Shown here: positions 27,666 to 36,695 of the stretch, in pieces
Numbering within the stretch: position 1 is the stretch's first letter
Layout of the letters: every line of letters starts with the position of its first letter
Assembly: GCA_963934015.1 (NCBI GenBank)
Contig: CAWVWT010000007.1
Span: 3,213 to 67,212, forward strand
DNA: 64,000 nucleotides
Reading direction: 5' to 3'
Source: MGIIb-P sp963934015
GTDB lineage: Archaea; Thermoplasmatota; Poseidoniia; Poseidoniales; Thalassarchaeaceae
Notes under the pieces: model-generated
What the model was told of the DNA's origin: nothing
The model's input: only the letters and a program-made list of their open reading frames with translations
The model's database searches: none
Program-made: the position numbers and the translations under genes

Positions 27666-27682
27666 CGGTGCCGTAGGCACCG
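27666..27682 (+). promoter_or_regulatory. Triloop hairpin between divergent reductase and ubiD genes
   Basis: Seven-base-pair perfect stem CGGTGCC / GGCACCG with loop GTA, 44 bases before the ubiD ATG and 37 bases from the reductase start. It has the same design as the serS leader hairpin. Confidence 0.45.
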
Positions 27683-27726
27683 GCGCGCGCCCGCTGGATT
27701 TGATAGGGGGAACGTTTCCGGAGACC

Positions 27727-29568
27727 ATGGGATGGCGCCGACTCGGACGTTACCTCCGCTCGTTGGAGGACAAGGCAGACCTCATCCGAATCACACATCC
27801 TGTAGATTGTAATCTAGAAGCCGGATGCATCGCTGATAAGCTCGTCAAGAATGGTGGCCCTGCTGTCATTTTTGAGCAACCTATACTTGCTGATGGAAGT
27901 ATCTCAAAATTCCCATTAGCGATGAATTTATACGGAACAAGACGACGAACTAATCTGGCATTACGTGTCGAGGAACCAAGCGAAATTGGGAGGAGATTAA
28001 CAGACCTCATGAAACCTGATATCGGAACCTTTGTGAAACGGCCTTGGAAAGCTTGGCCACTCGCCATGAAGGCGCTCTCACTTCCTCCAAAGAAAGTCCG
28101 AAGGGGTGCATGCCAACAGGTCAGAATGGCTGAACCTGATCTAACCAAACTACCGATTCCTACAACTTGGCCAATGGATGGAGGGCCATTCATTACATTG
28201 CCATTGGTAGTCACCAAAGACCCATCTACAAATGAGCATAACATGGGTATGTATCGGGCCCAAGTATTCAGCCCAACCGAAGTAGGGCTGCACTGGCAGA
28301 TGCACAAGCATGGAGCCGATCATGCTGCATCTAGTGAAGGGAAAATGCCGGTTGCAATTTGCCTAGGAGGGCCCCCCGAAGTGATGTTCAGTGCAATTGC
28401 TCCGCTACCAGATAATCTTGAGGAATACATGTTCGCAGGATTGTTGGGCCAAAAACGTCTCCGAATCACCAAGTGTCTGACTCAAGATTTGTGGATACCT
28501 GCCGAAGTTGATGTTGTCATTGAAGGATACACCATTCCAGGAGAAAATCGAACGGAGGGACCGTTTGGTGATCACTTTGGACACTATTCACTCGAAGGAG
28601 AATTCCCCGTACTCCATGTAACAGCGATAACCCACCGCAAAGATGCGGTTGTGCCCATGACCATTGTAGGTAAACCACCGATGGAGGATGGGTATCTGGG
28701 TGAAGCAATTGGAGATGCATTTCTCCCAGTCCTGCAATTCCAACATAGAGATGTACGTAATGTGTTCTTACCATTGGAAACGGGCTTTCACAATCTCGCA
28801 ATCGTTTCCTCTAAGCAACGATATCCAGCTCAAGCACGTAAAACAGCACTAGGGCTATGGGGTGCTGGACAAATGATGTTCCTCAAAACCATCGTTGCCA
28901 CAGGACCAGAGCATGATGTCAAGAATCTTGATGCGTTGCTTGACGTGTTAGATCAAAATGTTTCAATTTCCGATGACTTGATCGTGCTAGATGGAATGGT
29001 TGCTGACCAATTGGCACATGCTGCCCCGTACGAAGGTGTTCACTCTAAACTCCTAATTGATGCATCGACCCCACGGGAGCAAGCCGCCCCTAACATTTCA
29101 CTTGATGGAATAAGTGGTATCTCACAGCATCGTTGGATCCGCCCATCAATGCTGGTCATCACAACAAAAATCGAAAGTGGGCCTTTAGAATCAGAAAATA
29201 CAGAAGGTGTTAATGAAGATGGGGCAAAACGACAAAGGGATAAAATATCCCAATTGATGAATTCAATTTGGCAATTGAATAATTCAGATAATCTTCGTTG
29301 GTTATTCATCACAGACGATAGCGTTGATTTAGATTCAGATGATATCATGCGAGTCTTGTTATGGCAACTTTTCTGTCGATTTGAAGTAAGCCGAGATTTG
29401 CATTATTCAGCTGAGAAGAACAGGGTTTGTTGGGATGCAACCGCCCCAATCCCTTCCGAAAATGGGAAGAAACCTGTGCGCAGGTGGCCTGCTGTTTGTA
29501 TTCATAATCCAGATATACAGAAAAAGGTCGATGAATGGTATGAACTGGAGGTGAGAAAGTGGGTTTGA
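27727..29568 (+). CDS. UbiD-family prenyl-FMN-dependent decarboxylase
   Basis: A 613-aa decarboxylase of the UbiD family, probably acting on an aromatic quinone precursor. Family blocks include NMGMYRAQVFSPTEVGLHW, CLGGPPEVMFSAIAPLP and ENRTEGPFGDHFGHYS, which contain the cofactor and active-site residues. The length exceeds the classic 490 aa and matches the longer variants found with menaquinone pathways. ATG 27727 is chosen because the residues from it onward (MGWRRLGRYLRSLE) fit the family N-terminus and GGAG lies close upstream. It overlaps the UbiA gene by 10 bases. The UbiX flavin prenyltransferase it would need is not in this window. Confidence 0.87.
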   Translation: MGWRRLGRYLRSLEDKADLIRITHPVDCNLEAGCIADKLVKNGGPAVIFEQPILADGSISKFPLAMNLYGTRRRTNLALRVEEPSEIGRRLTDLMKPDIGTFVKRPWKAWPLAMKALSLPPKKVRRGACQQVRMAEPDLTKLPIPTTWPMDGGPFITLPLVVTKDPSTNEHNMGMYRAQVFSPTEVGLHWQMHKHGADHAASSEGKMPVAICLGGPPEVMFSAIAPLPDNLEEYMFAGLLGQKRLRITKCLTQDLWIPAEVDVVIEGYTIPGENRTEGPFGDHFGHYSLEGEFPVLHVTAITHRKDAVVPMTIVGKPPMEDGYLGEAIGDAFLPVLQFQHRDVRNVFLPLETGFHNLAIVSSKQRYPAQARKTALGLWGAGQMMFLKTIVATGPEHDVKNLDALLDVLDQNVSISDDLIVLDGMVADQLAHAAPYEGVHSKLLIDASTPREQAAPNISLDGISGISQHRWIRPSMLVITTKIESGPLESENTEGVNEDGAKRQRDKISQLMNSIWQLNNSDNLRWLFITDDSVDLDSDDIMRVLLWQLFCRFEVSRDLHYSAEKNRVCWDATAPIPSENGKKPVRRWPAVCIHNPDIQKKVDEWYELEVRKWV

Positions 29569-30410
29569 AAAATATTCTAGAATTTGTGAAAATAGAACAC
29601 ACCCTATTTTCCCTCCCGTTTGTCTTCATCGGAGCATGGATTGCTGGTGAGCCAACCACCATGCAACTCACATGGATTTTGATTGCAGCCACCGGTGCTA
29701 GGGGCTTGGCAATGTCTCTAAATCGTATCATCGATCGTGATATTGACGCAAAGAATCCACGCACGTCTAGTCGGCATCTGGCCAATGGAGAAATGTCCCT
29801 GAAAACTGCCTGGTCACTGTGTGCATTATTCATGGGAATGCTGCTCTTAGGTGCAGGGAAATTGAACTCAGTTGCTCTCGCCATGAGTTGGCTCCCTGTG
29901 CTTGCTTTCGTGATTTATCCCTACACAAAACGTATCACGTGGGCTTGCCATCTGTGGCTTGGTTTGTGTTTGGGACTTGCACCTGCTGGAGCTTGGCTCG
30001 GAATCGTCGGAGGTGATTTGGGGTGGGCTGCTATTACTGAATTACACTGGTACCCTACTATTTTCTGGATATGTCTTGGCGTGATGTTTTGGATTGCGGC
30101 TTTCGACCTCAATTATGCTTTGATGGATATCGAAAATGATCAGCAAAACGGAATCCAATCTTTCCCCGCTCGATTCGGTGAGCACCATACTCTGCGAACC
30201 AGTGTTCAATTTACCCTCTTGTGGTTTGCATGTTTTGCGATTGCAAATCCGATTGATGAAATCACATTTTTGGGTGCAGCTCTCCTCATGTGTATCATCA
30301 ATGCAGGAGTGATTATTGGACAACAACGGTTTGCTGATTTTCAAAAGATTTTCTTTTACACTAGCGTTGTCACGGGTTGGGTTTTACTTGGAGGACTGAT
30401 GGCTGCATGA
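29559..30410 (+). CDS. UbiA-family prenyltransferase
   Basis: A 283-aa membrane enzyme that attaches a prenyl chain to an aromatic acid. The first Asp-rich motif NRIIDRDIDAKNPRT (about residues 64-78) and the second DLNYALMDIENDQ (about 185-197) bind the prenyl diphosphate through magnesium. Seven to nine membrane helices are visible. The start is GTG at 29559 with a perfect GGAGGTGA upstream inside the ubiD gene. With UbiD next door it most likely makes the menaquinone or ubiquinone-like carrier, similar to the MqnP branch of the futalosine route (inference). Its stop overlaps the uvrB start as ATGA. Confidence 0.88.
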   Translation: MGLKNILEFVKIEHTLFSLPFVFIGAWIAGEPTTMQLTWILIAATGARGLAMSLNRIIDRDIDAKNPRTSSRHLANGEMSLKTAWSLCALFMGMLLLGAGKLNSVALAMSWLPVLAFVIYPYTKRITWACHLWLGLCLGLAPAGAWLGIVGGDLGWAAITELHWYPTIFWICLGVMFWIAAFDLNYALMDIENDQQNGIQSFPARFGEHHTLRTSVQFTLLWFACFAIANPIDEITFLGAALLMCIINAGVIIGQQRFADFQKIFFYTSVVTGWVLLGGLMAA

Positions 30411-32713
30411 GTGATGATGTGGACCCATTTGACCTCTCAAAGGCACTTGAAGGCGCGGCAAAAACTCATCTCGACCCCTTGTTTTCGAAGTTTCAACTCC
30501 ACTCGGAATATGGATTAGCGGGTGACCAAGAAAAAGCAATTGAGAAATCTCTTTCTCAATTGAGAAACTCACAATCTCGATGTGTGATGCTAGGCGTCAC
30601 GGGATCGGGAAAAACATTCGCTATGGCCAATATCATTCAAGCATTGAATATCCCGACATTGATTCTATCCCATAACAAAACTCTGTCACGCCAACTTTGG
30701 CAAGAAATGTCGGGATTATTCCCAGGAAATGCAGTCGAATATTTTGTATCCCATTATGACTACTATCAACCTGAAGCTTATCTCCCAAAGCGCGATTTAT
30801 ACATCGAGAAGGAACTTTCATTGAACGAACGTATCGAGCAAGAGAGATTCTCTACTGTGGCGTCATTGGTATCAAGACCTGATGTACTCGTAGTGGCAAC
30901 CGTTTCAGCAATTTATGGCCTCAATCCCCCCGAGACATTTTTGCAACAGCATGCACGACTTCATGTTGGACAACAAGTGGAGCCACAAGAAGTGGTCAAG
31001 GAATTAGTTGCGCTGCAGTATCGACGTGTGACGGGAGAAATTACACGCGGTGAATTGCGCTTAAGGGGGGAAGTGATCGATTTGTGGATGCCCAGTCGTG
31101 ACGACCCAATCCGCATTCGATTTGATTTGGACGGGATTACAAATATTCGGGTCTGTGAAGCTGTTTCGTGGGAAGCAATCGATGAAATAGAGGAGGTTTG
31201 GATTCACCCAAAGGAGTTTTTCATGACTGAGCCAGAACGATTTGAAAAAGCCTTGGAGGACATTGAATTTGAATTACAACAGCGATTGGATTTCTTTGAG
31301 AAAGCTGGCATGGATTTGGAAGCACATCGATTAGAATCAAAAACGCGTTACGATTTAGATATGCTGCGAGAAATTGGCCACTGCCGTAGTGTAGAGAATT
31401 ATTCCATGCACTTTGATGGGCGTGATTTTGGTGAACGCCCATACTGCCTGCTTGATTTCTTCGGCGCGTGTGCGAAGACATTTCATGGTTCGAAGGAAAA
31501 ATTCTTGGTTATCATGGATGAAAGTCATGCCACACTACCACAATTAGGGGGCATGTATCATGGCGATAAATCAAGAAAAGAAAATTTGATTGAACATGGG
31601 TTTAGGTTACCCTCTGCTGCAGAAAATAGGCCACTGATGGCGCATGAATTTCAGGCATTGGTTCCACAGATACTCTATGTGAGTGCAACTCCAGGTGAAC
31701 GTGAATTACGTCAACTTTGTGAATCAACAGGACAGCCTATCCCCGAAGTAGATCCAAAGGCAAAGCGAAAGCCATTGCTGAAAGATACCTTGGGTGAAAT
31801 TCAAGGCATTTCCAAAATGGAAATCCGTCCCACAGGATTGCTTGACCCCGCTATCGAAGTTCGGCCTACTGAGGGGCAAATACAGGATTTACTAGGTGAA
31901 ATTACAGCATGTGCACAGAATAATGAACGAGTTTTGGTCACTGTGCTGACAATAAAATTCGCAGAAGAAGTTGCTGATTATCTACAACGTATGGGAGTGA
32001 AAGCACACTATCTGCACTCTGAGATTGACACACTAGAACGGAGTGAAATCATCAAAGCATTGCGTATTGGCCACATAGATGTAATCGTGGGAATCAATCT
32101 TCTACGCGAAGGCCTAGATATTCCTGAAGTCAGTTTGGTTGCAATATTTGATGCCGATAAAGAAGGCTTTCTACGAAATGAACGGAGCCTTTTGCAAACG
32201 ATAGGAAGGGCTTCAAGAAATCAGAATGGACGGGTTATCCTTTATGCGAATACAATGGGACGCGCAATGGAATCTGCTATTTCCCAAACAATCGAGCGGA
32301 GGCAAAAACAAATTGAACATAATATTGCGAATGGAATCACCCCGAAAACTATTGAGAAACCCTTGCCAGTAATGGGAATTGAGGCTGAACAACTTCTGGC
32401 TGGGACCGCAGGTAAAGGCATGACTGGTGGAAAGAGATTTGTCGGTGGTTTTTCGGGTCAAAGCAGTAAAGAAAAGGATAGTGATTTGATTACTAAATTC
32501 GATCTCGGTGCGGGTTCATGGGGGAATGATATCATCTCCAACTTATCTCAACCCTCAGATGATGATGTATCCGAAGCCAGTACATATTCAGAAACACAAT
32601 TAATTGAGCGGTTAAGACGAGAAATGAATCAAGCTGCTACACGACTTGACTTTGAAAAAGCAGCCAAGTTGAGGGATAGAATATTTCAATTGGAAAACTT
32701 AAATATCAATTGA
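30407..32713 (+). CDS. uvrB: Excinuclease ABC subunit B
   Basis: Nucleotide excision repair helicase-like subunit that verifies DNA damage and loads UvrC. The 768 aa include Walker A GVTGSGKT near residue 65, the damage-probing beta-hairpin region with YYQPEAYLP near 118, DESHATLPQLGGMYHGD, and helicase motif VI in LQTIGRASRN. A C-terminal UVR domain (LRREMNQAATRLDFEKAAKLRD) binds UvrC. It is about 90 residues longer than the usual 670-680. The extra sequence is mainly a Gly/Ser/Asp-rich linker before the UVR domain. ATG 30407 overlaps the ubiA stop. The gene is bacterial in origin, as in other mesophilic archaea. Confidence 0.95.
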   Translation: MSDDVDPFDLSKALEGAAKTHLDPLFSKFQLHSEYGLAGDQEKAIEKSLSQLRNSQSRCVMLGVTGSGKTFAMANIIQALNIPTLILSHNKTLSRQLWQEMSGLFPGNAVEYFVSHYDYYQPEAYLPKRDLYIEKELSLNERIEQERFSTVASLVSRPDVLVVATVSAIYGLNPPETFLQQHARLHVGQQVEPQEVVKELVALQYRRVTGEITRGELRLRGEVIDLWMPSRDDPIRIRFDLDGITNIRVCEAVSWEAIDEIEEVWIHPKEFFMTEPERFEKALEDIEFELQQRLDFFEKAGMDLEAHRLESKTRYDLDMLREIGHCRSVENYSMHFDGRDFGERPYCLLDFFGACAKTFHGSKEKFLVIMDESHATLPQLGGMYHGDKSRKENLIEHGFRLPSAAENRPLMAHEFQALVPQILYVSATPGERELRQLCESTGQPIPEVDPKAKRKPLLKDTLGEIQGISKMEIRPTGLLDPAIEVRPTEGQIQDLLGEITACAQNNERVLVTVLTIKFAEEVADYLQRMGVKAHYLHSEIDTLERSEIIKALRIGHIDVIVGINLLREGLDIPEVSLVAIFDADKEGFLRNERSLLQTIGRASRNQNGRVILYANTMGRAMESAISQTIERRQKQIEHNIANGITPKTIEKPLPVMGIEAEQLLAGTAGKGMTGGKRFVGGFSGQSSKEKDSDLITKFDLGAGSWGNDIISNLSQPSDDDVSEASTYSETQLIERLRREMNQAATRLDFEKAAKLRDRIFQLENLNIN

Positions 32714-32765
32714 TAATTTTGACCCGCCACTTCAAGTGAGAGTGGTGGGTCGCCAAGCCGTTCAC

Positions 32766-33743
32766 ATGCCGGTAAACCGCGATGATTTCGACGTACCTGT
32801 CGAGGACTACAATTTCAGCGTAATCAGCGGAGTCCCATCACTGATTGATCAAATGGCACAAGCGGGTGGATTTACGGCAACAAAACTTGCACATGCTAGA
32901 AATATTCTCAAAAATGCAATCACAAAGTCACAAACCGAGGGGGTACTCAATTGGCTTTCATTTCCCGCATGTCTTTGTGCAACAGGGACTCGTGGTTTCT
33001 TCGTTGAAGCGATAAAACGCAAGGCATACAATGTCATCATCACAACATGCGGTACACTTGACCATGATATCGCGCGCACCTTCCAACCCTACTACCACGG
33101 TGCCTTTGAGTTGGATGATGTTGAACTTGGGGAGCAAGGTTTGAATCGCCTTGGCAACGTCATTATACCCAATGAATGCTATGGAGATATTATTGAGAAA
33201 TCGGTTCTTCCTTGGCTTGATGAAATTGATGCTGAGCGACGGAATATGAATCCCGAAAATCCTTGGCTCGGTTTTGGGAGTATCGAATTGTGTTGGGCTT
33301 TTGGAGATCGTATTGAGGATGAGAGTAGCTTGTTACACTGGGCCGCAAAGCACAGAATTCCAATTGTAATCCCCGGTCTATCCGATGGGTCGATTGGTGC
33401 TCAATTGTTTATGCATCGACAGAAAAACCCAGATTTCATGATTGACTTTTTGGCTGATGAACAGGTTCTATCTGATCTTACCTGGACCTGTAATGAAAGT
33501 CACGCATTGATGATTGGAGGAGGCATTTCGAAGCATCACGTAATCTGGTGGAATCAGTATCGTGACGGATTGGACTCTGCTGTTGGTATTACAACTGCAC
33601 CTGAGTACGATGGGAGTCTATCTGGTGCGCGATTGAAAGAGGCTATTTCTTGGGGTAAAATTCACCCTGATGCGCCTCAGGTAACTGTGGAGGGGGACGC
33701 GAGTGTTCTACTTCCATTGCTTGGTTCAGACTTGTTCGGCTGA
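32766..33743 (+). CDS. dys: Deoxyhypusine synthase
   Basis: NAD-dependent enzyme that transfers the aminobutyl group of spermidine to a lysine of translation factor aIF5A (325 aa). Blocks NVIITTCGTLDHD, GLSDGSIGAQLF and the C-terminal EYDGSLSGARLKEAISWGKI are typical. The lysine of SWGK is the catalytic one in this family. ATG 32766 is chosen by fit to the family N-terminus; an in-frame GTG at 32736 is possible and no strong ribosome binding site decides. The 3' end overlaps the convergent 158-aa gene by 18 bases. Its presence implies spermidine and hypusine modification. Confidence 0.92.
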   Translation: MPVNRDDFDVPVEDYNFSVISGVPSLIDQMAQAGGFTATKLAHARNILKNAITKSQTEGVLNWLSFPACLCATGTRGFFVEAIKRKAYNVIITTCGTLDHDIARTFQPYYHGAFELDDVELGEQGLNRLGNVIIPNECYGDIIEKSVLPWLDEIDAERRNMNPENPWLGFGSIELCWAFGDRIEDESSLLHWAAKHRIPIVIPGLSDGSIGAQLFMHRQKNPDFMIDFLADEQVLSDLTWTCNESHALMIGGGISKHHVIWWNQYRDGLDSAVGITTAPEYDGSLSGARLKEAISWGKIHPDAPQVTVEGDASVLLPLLGSDLFG

Positions 33744-34202
33744 ATGGGCAATACATTCCATCAAACCAACGCGCATGGTCGTCATCGGCCGCCAACCATC
33801 TGTGCCACAAGCAATCATTGCGTCATGTAGTGGTCCAAGATTGGGTCGCCGACGTTCACCACTATATCGGACCGCTGCGGGTGAAGGGACCTCACTCAGA
33901 GATTCGGCTGTGTGCGAATGCTCTACGGCGTTTTGAAAGCGGGTCCAAAGGCACTTTATTTCGTCTACTACCATCGCTTGAGTCCAAGCACGACGACCAC
34001 AGAGCTGAAATGTTCCGGCCATATTATTCTCCGAAAGTATACGCTGAGCAACTTCTGCATCACGAATGTGAACCCAATGGTAAATTGTTGGATCTATTTT
34101 AGGCTCTTCGTCTACCAATATGGCAGATATCCAGTGGTTAATTGGACCATCACCACTCGGCGAGTATACATCTGTGAATTGGATTTCTAGTGAGCCTGAC
34201 AT
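33726..34202 (-). CDS. Stand-alone C-terminal half of an extended SDR (NAD-epimerase/dehydratase-like)
   Basis: A 158-aa protein. The order TDVYSPSGDGPINHWI, then YHWVHIRDAEVAQRIL, then AGTFQLCGRRAWT, resembles the substrate-binding half of nucleotide-sugar epimerases and reductases (RxxNVYGP, VHVxD, YNxG blocks). The N-terminal Rossmann fold with GxxGxxG and the Tyr/Lys active site are absent. It has its own ATG with GGTGA seven bases upstream, 13 bases after the aminotransferase stop, so it looks like a translated gene and not debris. It may pair with a separate Rossmann subunit or bind a sugar nucleotide. The family call is tentative. Confidence 0.5.
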   Translation of the reverse strand: MSGSLEIQFTDVYSPSGDGPINHWISAILVDEEPKIDPTIYHWVHIRDAEVAQRILSENNMAGTFQLCGRRAWTQAMVVDEIKCLWTRFQNAVEHSHTAESLSEVPSPAAVRYSGERRRPNLGPLHDAMIACGTDGWRPMTTMRVGLMECIAHSAEQV

Positions 34203-34215
34203 TCTGATTCACCAC

Positions 34216-35736
34216 TCAAACACCATAACGACTACCGTGGAGTATGAGGGATTTTCGAACAAGTTCTATGATGAGATCAATCTCTTCGGTTGTGATGGAA
34301 AAATGGGGTGTGAAGCGCAATGCGTTTTGGCCCCCATGTATGACTCCAAGACCCACTTTTCGACATTGCTCTTCAATCTGACCAAAACCAATCACTGGAT
34401 GTGTCTCAGGATTTAATTCCGCGCAACAAAGTAACCCCGCACCTTGTACCTTGATAATTACATCTGGAAATTCAACTGCTAATTGCTCAAGTTTTGAAAC
34501 CAATTCAGTTCCACGTTCCATGATATTGTTCCTGAGTTCAGGCGTAATTTGATCTAGCACTGCAATCGCTGTTTCCAGCGCACGTGGATTGGTAGTCATC
34601 GTATTTCCATAAATGCCGACAACATAGAGTTCAGATGCACGAGGAGATAACCCCAGAACAGAGAGGGGGAATTGTCCAGCGTTGAGAGCTTTGGACCATG
34701 TTTCTAGATCAGGGACGGCGCAGGTTTCGAAGCCAGGGTAATCAATAATCGATAGGCATCCTTGCCCACGTAATCCAGCTTGGATTGAATCAACCAACAA
34801 CATGCTACCGTGTTCAAGTGTCAAACGCCGAGCCTCATCATAGAATTCTCGTGTGACACACTGCCCGGGGTTTCCTTCTCCCTGCACTGGTTCAATAGCC
34901 ATTAACTCGATGAAAAATTTCTCTTTTTCTGCACGAGAAAAAATATTCCGAAGAGATTCGACATCATTGGAAGGGACGAGCAACAAATTATCTCTGTCAC
35001 GGAATGAGGCGAGGTTCTGGTCATATCCATCTTTACAAGAATGTGAAATTTGAGCAGGACGGTCTGTACGTCCATGGAATGCCTGTTCAATCGCAAGGAG
35101 TTTGATTGATTTCCCCTCATGCTTCCCTCCAGTACCGGTCATTTGATTGGCATTAACATCAGCAATCCTTAGGCTAACCGCTACAGATTCCGAGCCACTA
35201 TTCATGCAAATAAATTTCGAAAAAGGACAATCGCCACGGGTGTGTCCCAGTTCACTGCGGAGACGATTCGCCAGACGTTGTTGGCTGAATGAAGGTGTCA
35301 TGACATTGGCCATAACCCAATTTTTCGACATTGCTTCTATGATACCATCTGGGCCATGCCCCCCGCCCAACATCCCATAACTTCCATTGTCATGGAGCAC
35401 TGCTCCTTTCGAGGTGATCACCCAAGGTCCACGAGCAGCAATCGCCACGTATGGATTGATTGTTGCTGCGGAATAAAAGTTGATGTAATCAAATTGGACG
35501 GATGAGACAAGATTCTCTTCATCCTGCGCCAAGCACTCCAACCCAACTTCATCAACCAAATTAGCAAAGATTGTTGATGCTTCTTTGATTACACGGACCA
35601 GTTGAGAATCAATCTCACAGAAGCGTTGGATTATCTCATCAGACAGCCCTAGTGTTTGAGCCGAAGAACCATTGGAAATACGCCGAATCTCCTCCAAGTG
35701 CCTAAGCATATTCAATTCGACACGGAGGTTATCCAT
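34216..35736 (-). CDS. Class III PLP-dependent aminotransferase
   Basis: A 506-aa aminotransferase of the ornithine/acetylornithine/4-aminobutyrate superfamily. An N-terminal extension of about 100 helical residues precedes the core. Motifs are MNSGSESVAVSLRIAD (phosphate site), AFHGRT, EPVQGEGNPG, and LLVDSIQAGLRGQG in place of the usual DEVQTG block. The PLP lysine lies in ETWSKALNAGQFPLS. The substrate cannot be told. ATG 35736 follows a TTG in frame. Together with the SDR half-protein it may modify an amino-sugar or amino-acid-derived metabolite (inference). It reads away from a 320-base A+T-rich regulatory region. Confidence 0.8.
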   Translation of the reverse strand: MDNLRVELNMLRHLEEIRRISNGSSAQTLGLSDEIIQRFCEIDSQLVRVIKEASTIFANLVDEVGLECLAQDEENLVSSVQFDYINFYSAATINPYVAIAARGPWVITSKGAVLHDNGSYGMLGGGHGPDGIIEAMSKNWVMANVMTPSFSQQRLANRLRSELGHTRGDCPFSKFICMNSGSESVAVSLRIADVNANQMTGTGGKHEGKSIKLLAIEQAFHGRTDRPAQISHSCKDGYDQNLASFRDRDNLLLVPSNDVESLRNIFSRAEKEKFFIELMAIEPVQGEGNPGQCVTREFYDEARRLTLEHGSMLLVDSIQAGLRGQGCLSIIDYPGFETCAVPDLETWSKALNAGQFPLSVLGLSPRASELYVVGIYGNTMTTNPRALETAIAVLDQITPELRNNIMERGTELVSKLEQLAVEFPDVIIKVQGAGLLCCAELNPETHPVIGFGQIEEQCRKVGLGVIHGGQNALRFTPHFSITTEEIDLIIELVRKSLILHGSRYGV

Positions 35737-35848
35737 CAATGTTCGCTGAGTGAAATTTCAGTGGAACTCACAATGTTGCCATTATAGTGATAATAAATTT
35801 CAATTGAAAATCTTATTTTATTCCTGCGCTGAAGTCAATTTTTATATT

Positions 35849-35874
35849 GGCTGATAAATCTAATATTATCAGCC
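35849..35874. repeat. 9-bp perfect inverted repeat followed by a T-run
   Basis: GGCTGATAA at 35849-35857 and TTATCAGCC at 35866-35874 with an eight-base A+T spacer, followed by TTTT. The right half recurs at 35943-35951, again followed by a T-run and CAATT. It could be an operator or a terminator-like hairpin. Confidence 0.55.
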
Positions 35875-35922
35875 TTTTCAATTTAAAATGAACAAATGCA
35901 CACTTGGGCGTATTATTGAATA

Positions 35923-35964
35923 TTCAATTGAAAAAAATAAGATTATCAGCCTTTTTCAATTGAA
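35923..35964. repeat. Long-arm CAATTG hairpin
   Basis: Arms TTCAATTGAAAAA (35923-35935) and its exact complement (35952-35964) flank a 16-base spacer that contains a TTATCAGCC copy. The arms are nearly the same as those at 17455-17486 and 53537-53562, so this is a repeated element in the window. Confidence 0.55.
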
Positions 35965-36059
35965 CAACTGATTTATTTTTGCAATGGGATGGTTTAATAG
36001 CCCATTCGACCCGTCGAGTGACAGGCAGGATGGGATGTTGCAACAGGAGACGTGGAACT

Positions 36060-36647
36060 ATGGAAGATGATAATTACAGAATACAAGAACTTCTACAAAG
36101 AGAAGTATACGTGGGTGACAACCTCGTTGGAACGATTGTCGGTGAACGTTATCACCCCAACGAAGATCGCGTCAAATCGATGCGGATACAGGTTAAGCCA
36201 AACGTGGCGGAAGAATATATGCGCAAGCCAGCAGAACATGCACCACTATCGAAAGAATTGATTCATTCAATCCAAGATGATGGTTCGGTCAAGCTCTCAA
36301 AGTCGATGCGGGAACTGCAGAGACGGTGGAGAAATACAGTGCGAATTGAAGAACAACTTTACGCACCTGATGAACTTCTAGATCGAGCAGTCTTGGACGA
36401 TGATGGTATGGAACTCGGCGTGGTTATTGGCCTGGTGAAGGTCAAGCGCACATACCGTGGGATTACAGTGAAACTACGATCGGCTGTTCGTCGTCGCTAT
36501 GCGCTGGATGAAACTATCGACATTCCAGTTACCGCACTCGCACGTACCAGAGCTCGGTTGGATGAAATCGTACTCTCGAGAACATACGATAAATTGCGTT
36601 CTTTACCCAGTTATATTCAGATTAACGAAGGTATTCTAGAGGATTAA
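36060..36647 (+). CDS. PRC-barrel-like small protein (two related beta domains)
   Basis: A 195-aa soluble protein. Two segments share a pattern: REVYVGDNLVGTIVGERYHP, and later RAVLDDDGMELGVVIGLVKV. Each is followed by a basic stretch and a P(L/V)-type closing segment (APLSKELIHSIQDD and DIPVTALARTRARL). This resembles tandem PRC-barrel-like domains, which bind RNA or proteins in archaea. High Arg/Lys content in the middle (RELQRRWRN) suits nucleic-acid binding. ATG 36060 is chosen because the upstream extension of 27 codons is poor coding sequence. The family call is tentative; function unknown. Confidence 0.5.
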   Translation: MEDDNYRIQELLQREVYVGDNLVGTIVGERYHPNEDRVKSMRIQVKPNVAEEYMRKPAEHAPLSKELIHSIQDDGSVKLSKSMRELQRRWRNTVRIEEQLYAPDELLDRAVLDDDGMELGVVIGLVKVKRTYRGITVKLRSAVRRRYALDETIDIPVTALARTRARLDEIVLSRTYDKLRSLPSYIQINEGILED

Positions 36648-36695
36648 GTACAACCGTCACCGTTAATTCGGGGACGTCGGTCGCCGTGTTGTTCT

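Larger units (their letters stand above)
35740..36059. promoter_or_regulatory. A+T-rich divergent intergenic region with repeats and likely promoters
   Basis: No gene is seen here. The stretch is much richer in A+T than its surroundings. It holds a 9-bp inverted repeat (35849-35874), a 13-bp-arm hairpin (35923-35964), and two copies of TTATCAGCC followed by a T-run and CAATT (35866-35883 and 35943-35961). TATA-like elements lie at 35840-35847 and, for the plus strand, around 35970-35979 (TTTATTTTT) about 85 bases before the next ATG. It separates the divergent aminotransferase and PRC-barrel-like genes, so promoters for both are expected. Confidence 0.5.

Noticed and set aside
29560..35740. 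Horizontal transfer island around uvrB and the aminotransferase
   Set aside because: No integrase, tRNA junction repeat or transposase is present, and deoxyhypusine synthase and UbiA-type genes within it are typical for archaea. Bacterial-type genes are spread through the whole window.
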